A stretch of DNA of 45,105 nt from Oehlia diaphana (Eukaryota > Glomeromycota > Glomeromycetes > Glomerales > Glomeraceae), in NCBI GenBank assembly GCA_003833135.1, contig QZLH01000629.1:19811-64915 (forward strand), written 5' to 3'. The position numbers and the translations under genes were made by a program. Position 1 is the stretch's first letter, and every line of letters starts with the position of its first letter. The notes beneath the pieces are model-generated. The model ran no database searches. It was not told where the DNA came from and was given only the letters and a program-made list of their open reading frames with translations. Below are positions 38,949-45,105 of the stretch, piece by piece.

Positions 38949-39870
38949 ATGGAGCAAGAACATTTGAATAAAGATATAATTGAAGAAATCAAGGTTCCTG
39001 ATACATAATGGCAACTACTGGCGTCACCAAGGTGAGGACAAATTAAAGATTTTCCAATTCATTATCACGATTTTACTAATGAACAAAAATTATTGGTATA
39101 TAAATGAAGAATTAAAATCATGTTATAAAAATAATAGTTTATGTGGAGACCTAATACAATAATACATGCAATGCTAAACATTTTAAACGAGATTACATAA
39201 AAAAAATTCTGATGTTGATAAAATAATCCAAGAATCTCAACTTAATGCAAGAACTTCAGATAAGAAGATATTTAATATATTGCAAAAATGTTTTTGGATC
39301 AATATATAAAGCAAATTATAAAGGCAAATTGAAATTATAAAACTAATCAATGGATTAAATTTTCTAATTATACCGTTATTTTAAAACGTTTAAATAATTC
39401 AAACCTAGAATATGCAAATAATGGTAATTTAAAGACAAATAATAAACAAAGATTTCAAGTCGCTCAAAATGTTCCGTTCTAAGTGAAATTTTATCTGGTC
39501 TTGTGATTACATAAGAATTTTCAAATCATCTGATTTTTGCCGTATTACTGACATAGAATTATATAAACCAATTACCAGATGTAGCTCCTGAAGTTTTAAG
39601 ACACACAAGCAAGTGATATTTATAGTTTTGAAATTTATTATAAATGAAGTATTTAATGGATTTCTATCTTATTATGATGAGTTGTTAGCAATAAAAACCT
39701 GTTAAAGGCTTAGACCAAAGTTTACTATTAAAGTTCCTCAAGTAATTGATGATGTTGTGTTGATCCATTAAAAATATTGTATCGTGATGAAGTTCGTAAA
39801 CTTTTCAAAGAAACAGAAGAATTCAATAAAAACTCTTACAACACAGGAAAACAATTCAGGCAGTTAAATT
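38949..39870 (+). pseudogene. Decayed Rhizophagus-type protein kinase gene
   Basis: Fragments in the right order but in shifting frames, with stops between them: an N-terminal part (MEQEHLNKDIIEEIK, HDFTNEQKLLVYK, ELKSCYKNNSLCGD), CNAKHFKRDY, DKIIQESQLNARTSDK, the glycine loop VFGSIYKANYKGK (from about 39286), VILKRLNNS with the subdomain II lysine, the hinge LEYANNGNL, a damaged DFG region (SDFCRI), LPDVAPEVLR, ASDIYSFEIYY, LRPKFTIKVPQVIDDV and DEVRKLFKETEEFNKNSYNTGKQ. Known: this combination of a Cys-rich N-terminal module and a TKL-like kinase is hugely expanded in Rhizophagus. At least six frame breaks or stops make it non-functional. A TIR element lies just downstream. Confidence 0.85.
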
Positions 39871-39901
39871 TGTTTATTATAATTTTATAGATGTGACAAT
39901 A

Positions 39902-40235
39902 GCCCTGTTCATTTCCGGTCGGTCGCATTTTTCGGTCAGATTTAAGTTAATTTTGATTGGGCTGATCAGTTTGTACAACGCAACCGTTTTCTGAACTTTT
40001 AGCCCAATTTTTTTTGGGGGTTTTTTGGTCGAACGCCAAAAAATAACCAACCAAAATTATAATTTCCTGTTTACGTGACATTTAAGAAAAAAAATATATA
40101 TCAATATAAGGAGTTCGAACTAAATTTCAATCTAAAGCAGTTCAATTTGTTATACAAAATAAAAAAATTCTATTGGATAATTTTTGTACAGCAAAATCCG
40201 ACCGAAAAATGCAACCGACCGGAAATGAATAGGGC
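39902..40235. mobile_element. 334-bp MITE with 42-bp TIRs
   Basis: 39902-39943 and the reverse complement of 40194-40235 match at 39 of 42 positions; the three differences are all transitions. The ends start GCCCTrTTCATTTCCGGTCG. TA flanks both sides (39900-39901 and 40236-40237), fitting a TA target duplication. There is no transposase; a short open frame at 40075-40341 crosses the right end and is not a gene. TA duplication would suit Tc1/mariner-like mobilisation, but the superfamily is not established by sequence alone. Confidence 0.85.
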
Positions 40236-40360
40236 TAATATAACTATCATACAGATATTGATTTTACATCTAAATTGTTATATAAATTTCATTTGTTATG
40301 TATTTTGTATTATTATACGTAATTATGTATTTTATATTTAAAAAAGGTTTTTACTTCAAA

Positions 40361-40477
40361 TCACCGGGGGTGATTATCACCGTTGGCCAGAATTATCAAT
40401 TTTTTACCGGCACTATATTTGTTTAATGCTGGTCGATTGTCATAATTTCAGTCACCGGTGATCATCACCCCCGGTGA
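40361..40477. mobile_element. 117-bp foldback MITE
   Basis: The ends TCACCGGGGGTGATTATCAC (left) and the reverse complement of the right end (same but TGATGATCAC) agree at 21 of 22 positions. Inside, CAGAATTATCAAT and the inverse of ATTGTCATAATTTCAG continue the pairing, so nearly the whole element can fold into one hairpin. No convincing target duplication is visible. Only 125 bp separate it from the 334-bp MITE. Confidence 0.8.
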
Positions 40478-41671
40478 TAGTTAGAAAATTTCTTTAAAAA
40501 ACGGTTACCGGAAAGATAATAGGACTCATCATTAGTTAGATTTTTCTTTCATATCTTCAATCATGATAATAATACTCTTTATCATGTCCACTATCATTCG
40601 TATTATTATTATACCTTTGGCTCATAGATTTCAGGAGAAAAAAGAAACGCACTTAGATTTTTTCATTCAACCTTCTGATTTTTAGGGCACGAATATGGAC
40701 AGGCGTATGCTACAATTGTGAGCTCAAATTTATTGCTTGAACTGATACAACTAAGACAATATTCCTTTTCACTATTCTATGATTCCTGTTGCAAACAAGA
40801 TATGGTATTTGCTTAGTATACCTATAATTATTATACCCTCTAAAATTATTTTGTAGAAGTATATGGGACATTTCAGATTCACTTTATTAATGTAATACTT
40901 CCATATAAATAAAACATGAAAAATTTGCAATGAGCACAGAATATGATCACTAAATTTTAATGATATTTTTTCTGATAATAATTTTTTTGGTCAATTAAAT
41001 AATAAAACAAATTTTTTAACTTCTAGGAGAATTATCAGGCAAATTGTTATTTTCTTTTTTTTTGAATCATGTGGATGGCTTATATATCTTGCACAGTAAA
41101 ATGTCATTAATTCATATTTGCAGAATACTAAACGTTATTTTCATCATAAACTTTCCTGAATATGTTTTATTTCACTTATCGCAATTTGAATTACTGAATT
41201 ACTAATAAAAAAATATCTCTGATTTCACAGATTGTAAGATAGGATGTCAAAATTCAGAAGACTTTAAATTCATTTTGGTCATCAGTTTTTGCAGACAACT
41301 ATGAAAAAAAAATAGAACTTGAAAAGGTTAATGAATAAATTTTTAAAATAAATATTTCAAAACCTAACTTAATATTGTAAGCAGTTAAGACATGTCAAAA
41401 GTACAATATGTGCTGTAAATGATGAAGATTGAATTAACAGAAGAAGTTCATTCTATTTTATCATCTAAAACTAGATTATTATTAAAATATAAGAAACAAG
41501 ATGATGTGAAAGAAGCTGATAAATAAAATTGTTGCAAAATTTCAGAAAATAAAGTATTTATAGTTTCCTATAACCTGTAATAAATATCTTTTTATATTTT
41601 GGAGGCATTTGTAGTATTAAAAAATTGGTTTTATTTATATTTTTTATATAATAAATTTTTCTTTTTTTCCA

Positions 41672-41748
41672 AATATCTAGGATCATATAAGAAGATTCTA
41701 AAGAATCTTATGAGTCAAATTGTAATTTATATTGTAATCCTAGATATT
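41672..41748. repeat. 77-bp inverted repeat with inner hairpin
   Basis: AATATCTAGGAT (41672-41683) is perfectly inverted at 41737-41748. The centre has a second palindrome, AGATTCTAAAGAATCT (41693-41708). It could be a tiny MITE relic or a structured RNA element; ends and origin are unknown. Confidence 0.6.
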
Positions 41749-42056
41749 GAAATAATCATACGATCAGAAGAATAATTACCTGAAGAATGAATAATATACT
41801 GAATAGAACATGGATAAATATTTAACTGATGGAAAAATATTAAATCAAAATGATTAGAAAATATATTAATATAATTGTACAATAGTTATTTATAATAATA
41901 CTTATTTATAATTTAATTATTTATAATTATTTATTTATATTATTAGATTAGTTATTATTAGCTTAGTATAAATAGATTATTATTGTGTCAATGAAATAAT
42001 ACAATATTAGGAGAACTTTGGTAATTCATTCAACTTTTGGCAATTTAAATTGTGAA

Positions 42057-42237
42057 TAGTTTAATTTTTGGATAGTTTTGAACAGTTTGAATAAATTTTG
42101 GATAATATTAAATTATAGTGAATGATGTTAAATTACAGTTTTAGATAAATAAACAGTTTAACTTTTAGACAGTTTGGATAAGTTGTGGATAATATTAAAT
42201 CATAGTGAACAATGCTAAATCTTAGTTTTAGATGAAT
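42057..42237. repeat. Two imperfect direct repeats of about 85-90 bp
   Basis: 42057-42150 and 42153-42237 share GGATAATATTAAAT, AGTGAA and GTTTTAGATrAATA blocks in the same order. The differences are mainly transitions, as in an old tandem duplication. Confidence 0.6.
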
Positions 42238-42809
42238 AATTGAGAGATAATCAATTTATTAGTGTAACTTAAAAAGATACTTAAAATCAGAGTTTTAGCT
42301 TTAGTTGAATGATACCAAATTTTAACTTGGAATTGAAAATAATATTAAGGATTTAGGAAAATATAATAATTAATAATCATATTAGTTGTTAATATAGAAT
42401 TATCAATATAGTTTCATATTGAAAAACGTTTGATAATTAATAAAAATTAATATTTAAAATAAAATTAATAGAGTAAATAAAATAATTAAAAATATTAAGA
42501 AAAATTATTGCAGTTTGAAATTTTAAATAAAATATAAATGATAAAATCTAAACCAACACAGGTCAAATAAAAAAAAAATCAGATTTATCTATTTTAAAAT
42601 AGGATTTCTGATTTTTGGCTATTTTAGTATAGAATTGCCAATTTTTGCAAATTGCTGATTTTTAAGATTTCTGATTTATGCAACATCAGTGTTGATTATT
42701 ACATATTACAGTTTTTTATTTATTTATTAGAATTTTTTAGTTTTTTTTTTATTTTACCTATTTTTTTATCTTTTATTTACAAAAACATTAAAATACTTTC
42801 TAACTGAAA

Positions 42810-44404
42810 TCTATATCTATAAAAAAAAGTATTGTGTGACCGTGACGTTAAGACTACCCTGCATAAAAAGGTAGATTTAAATTGGATCGTCCAGCATCAT
42901 GTGTCTGCATCCTGTGCTACAGATTGTTATATAGGATTCGGAGTGGCGCATCATTTGGACATTGATTAGCTTAATTGGGCAGCTCTAATCCCAATACAAT
43001 TTTGAATTAGGCTGCATAAATGATTGCGTAAAAATAAATTTATTCATTGTTTTTTGGATTTTCCCATATGATGAATTTTCTTTTTTTTAAAAAAAAAATT
43101 TTTTCAGTTTCTGAATTTTCTCACACGATGAAAAAAAAATCCCTTTCTTTATAAAAAATACACTTTTTCTTTTACATTAATTTTTAATTCCTAATTCCTG
43201 CACAGCTTTCAAAGTAAGATTTTACTGAGACATTTCTAATAATAGCAATTACAGGTATTTAATGACTATGCAAAAAACCAAAAAAAAAACCAAAAAAAAT
43301 ATAGTCTTTCTTTTTTTAGATTTCAGTGGTTTTCTTGGTTTGTCTTCAGTGTAGAAATTTGGTAAGGAAGGATTTAATTCATTTTTTTTAATCAAACATT
43401 TCTAACAGTTTGATTTTCATTTGTTTAGATGACTGAATAAGGAATAATTTACACGCAAACAGAATTGGTAAATATTTTTTCTTTGAAAGATTTTTTAACT
43501 AAACATTTACTAACATCATGTTTCTTTCTTTTTTATATGGTTTGTTCGTGATTCTGGACGTGTAAAATTTTAGCAGGTTCTTTTAAAATGCTTCTTTTAA
43601 CATAATGTTAGTTAACAAAATGTTTACTAATGTTTATTTTTGCATTCTGTAAGGTGGCTCTTTGGTTTTTTCCAGACATGAAATTTGTAAGTGTTTTTCA
43701 TTAATTTTTTATTTCTTAATGAAATGAAACATTAACTAACATTTTGTGTTCTATATTTTGTAGTTTAAACAGTACTGCAACATCTTGGACAGATGTAAAT
43801 TTTGGTAAATAAAATTTTTCTAACATTATTTCTTTAACGAAACATTATTGATGTTTCATTCTTTTCTTTTTTTTAGTAGATGATCAATTTTTGAGAACTT
43901 TGGGTAAGTTCTGAAAATGAATTTTAAACTTTTAAAAAAATGTCACTAATTTAACTTTTTTTTGTAGGGAACAACCCTTTTCTCTTTTTTAGGTTTTAGT
44001 AGTACCTTTCAGAGTGAAGTAAGGTTAGTTTGAATTATATTTTTGATTTTTTTAAAAATTTTTTTTTCGTAATTACTAATCATTTTTTCTTTTCTTTTTT
44101 TAAAGTTTGGTACCTTTTTAGGTTTAATGATTTTTTGGGTGTTTTTTAGGTTTTCCTGGCTTCCTAATAAACCACTATAACTATTATAATAACTATTATA
44201 ATAAAAAATGTATTGCATATTATTTATATTTTATTATTGTTTTATTTTGTCAATGTAATGTAAAACCACTTGCCATACAAAGCCTATTTACCACAAAATT
44301 CCATATTAACCATTCTAAACTTTATATAACATCTTAGCAGAAAGGTATCTGATTTTCATAATTTTAATTAGCTAGACCCATATGAAACGCGGGCATCCAG
44401 CTAG
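42810..44404 (+). mobile_element. Candidate non-autonomous Helitron
   Basis: The proposed left end starts TCTATATCTATAAAAA after an A and is followed by GTATTGTGTGACCGTGACG. The proposed right end is ACGCGGGCATCCAGCTAG followed by T. Known: Helitrons insert between A and T, begin with TC and end with CTRR after a GC-rich hairpin. The CTAG end and GC-rich lead fit, but the visible hairpin stem is short and the 5' end could also be 42816. No Rep/helicase is present. The interior has a non-coding string of intron-like units (43254-44105). Confidence 0.5.
43254..44105 (+). other. Array of intron-like units within the Helitron candidate
   Basis: Consecutive GT...AG intervals with fungal-type donors, CTAAC/CTAAT branch sequences and T-rich acceptors: 43254-43319, 43362-43428, 43468-43573, 43687-43763, 43805-43876, 43904-43967 and 44019-44105. 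The spacers between them are mostly 27-51 nt, with a longer unresolved one at 43574-43686. The interiors share an AAACATTnnCTAACA wording. The spacers contain stops in all frames, so no protein is encoded. It might be a spliced non-coding transcript, remains of a captured gene, or simply a repeat that mimics introns. Confidence 0.4.
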
Positions 44405-45105
44405 TACTTTATAAAATAAAATTTTACTTTGCCTTAAATATAAACACATTTAAATTAATATAAAATAATGTAAACAAATAAATATTATAGTTTATTTACA
44501 TATGTTTTAAAGCATAGTTTGAGCATTTTGGCTAAAGTAAATGACTTGCTTTATTAATTAAAAGTAGTTCAGCAAATCCTAAACTGTTAAGATATTAACT
44601 TTCATGAAAGTACAGTTAATACTTTTGGAGTTATTTACATTTTTCACAACGGTACTCGCTCACGAATTTTATTTTTTTTCGTTTTATCACTTCAGAGCGT
44701 ATTTTGAGCACTTTAGTTAAAGTAAATCGACTTTCTTTATTAATTGAAAGTTGTTCAGCAGATCAAATCTACTTGAATATCGATTTTCATGAAGGTGCTA
44801 TTAATACTTGTGGATTTATTTACATTTTCACAATGGTACTCACTCACAAATTTTATTTTTTATCACTTTAGAGCATATTTTGAGCACTTTGGCCAAAGTA
44901 AATCAACTTTCTTTATTAATTGAAAGTTGTTCAGCGGGTCAAAATCTACTTGGATATCAATTTTCATAAAAGTACAGTTAATACTTGTGAAGAGATTTAT
45001 ATTTTTTATAATAGTACTATTAAGGTTGCTTGCCAAAACCTCTCCAAAATCCTGCGATAAATTTCGGCAAGATTTTACTATATGTTTACTATAGTTTCGG
45101 CAGGG
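44405..45105. other. Right-edge repeat region without genes
   Basis: Dominated by the roughly 180-bp tandem repeat (44511-44990). The last 90 bases (from about 45018) include TTGCCAAAACC and two TTTCGGCA words and may be the border of another element that continues outside the window. Confidence 0.5.
44511..44990. repeat. Tandem repeat, three units of about 176-186 bp
   Basis: Each unit carries GAGCAyTTTrG, AAAGTAAAT, CTTTATTAATT, AAGT(A/T)GTTCAGC, then TTTTCAT, TTAATACTT and a TTTACAT block. The TTCAGC word occurs at 44568, 44754 and 44930, which gives the spacing. The second and third units are closer to each other than to the first; the third fades near 44990. Confidence 0.85.

Larger units (their letters stand above)
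40478..42809. other. Gene-poor AT-rich DNA with degenerate repeats
   Basis: No gene can be supported. A 36-codon open frame at 41419-41526 (MMKIELTEEVHSILSSKTRL at its start) looks protein-like in composition and may be a gene fragment, but it has no recognisable family. Two repeat structures (41672-41748 and 42057-42237) are listed separately. Confidence 0.5.

Noticed and set aside
40075..40341. 88-codon open frame near the MITEs
   Set aside because: It starts inside the 334-bp MITE and crosses its right TIR; AT-rich composition without any conserved wording.
44009..44218. 69-codon minus-strand open frame
   Set aside because: Lies in the Helitron candidate, is Lys/Asn-rich from A/T tracts, and shows no conserved segment.

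Overview
The window is eukaryotic and almost certainly fungal: very AT-rich DNA, genes split by short AT-rich GT-AG introns, and a fungal gene set. A decayed protein-kinase gene near 39 kb has the N-terminal Cys-rich module and the kinase wording typical of the expanded kinase families of arbuscular mycorrhizal fungi. My inference is therefore Glomeromycotina, Rhizophagus-like. Exon models were assembled by eye from splice sites, reading phase and family conservation.

Layout. 1-3267 is gene-poor: a hAT transposase fragment, then relics of inverted-repeat elements. 3268-35688 is a compact block of ten genes: a small membrane protein (+), mitochondrial ribosomal protein bL19m (-), a type II membrane nucleotide pyrophosphatase/phosphodiesterase (-), SDH assembly factor 2 (+), ER membrane complex subunit EMC1 (-, 19 exons), a 1012-aa low-complexity protein with a conserved Cys-containing C-terminus (-), a Whi5/Nrm1-like candidate G1/S repressor (+), the telomerase/Cajal-body WD40 protein TCAB1/WRAP53 (-), the TFIIH helicase XPB (+), and a BRPF/Nto1-type chromatin reader with EPL1-like, PHD-knuckle-PHD, bromodomain and PWWP modules (-). 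A 510-base assembly gap lies between the last two. 35689-45105 is accessory DNA: the kinase pseudogene, two well-delimited MITEs, a candidate non-autonomous Helitron carrying a string of intron-like units, and a roughly 180-bp tandem repeat at the right edge.

The ten genes are unrelated housekeeping functions, not a cluster. Two divergent pairs, NPP/SDHAF2 and TCAB1/XPB, share intergenic spaces of about 240 bp and probably bidirectional promoters.

Main points for follow-up are two introns that splice in frame only with GC donors (EMC1 and XPB), a 133-bp near-exact duplicate that stops at the assembly gap, the intron-like array inside the candidate Helitron, and MITE ends that match decayed termini 38 kb away. 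I found no tRNA, rRNA, CRISPR array or prokaryote-type system.
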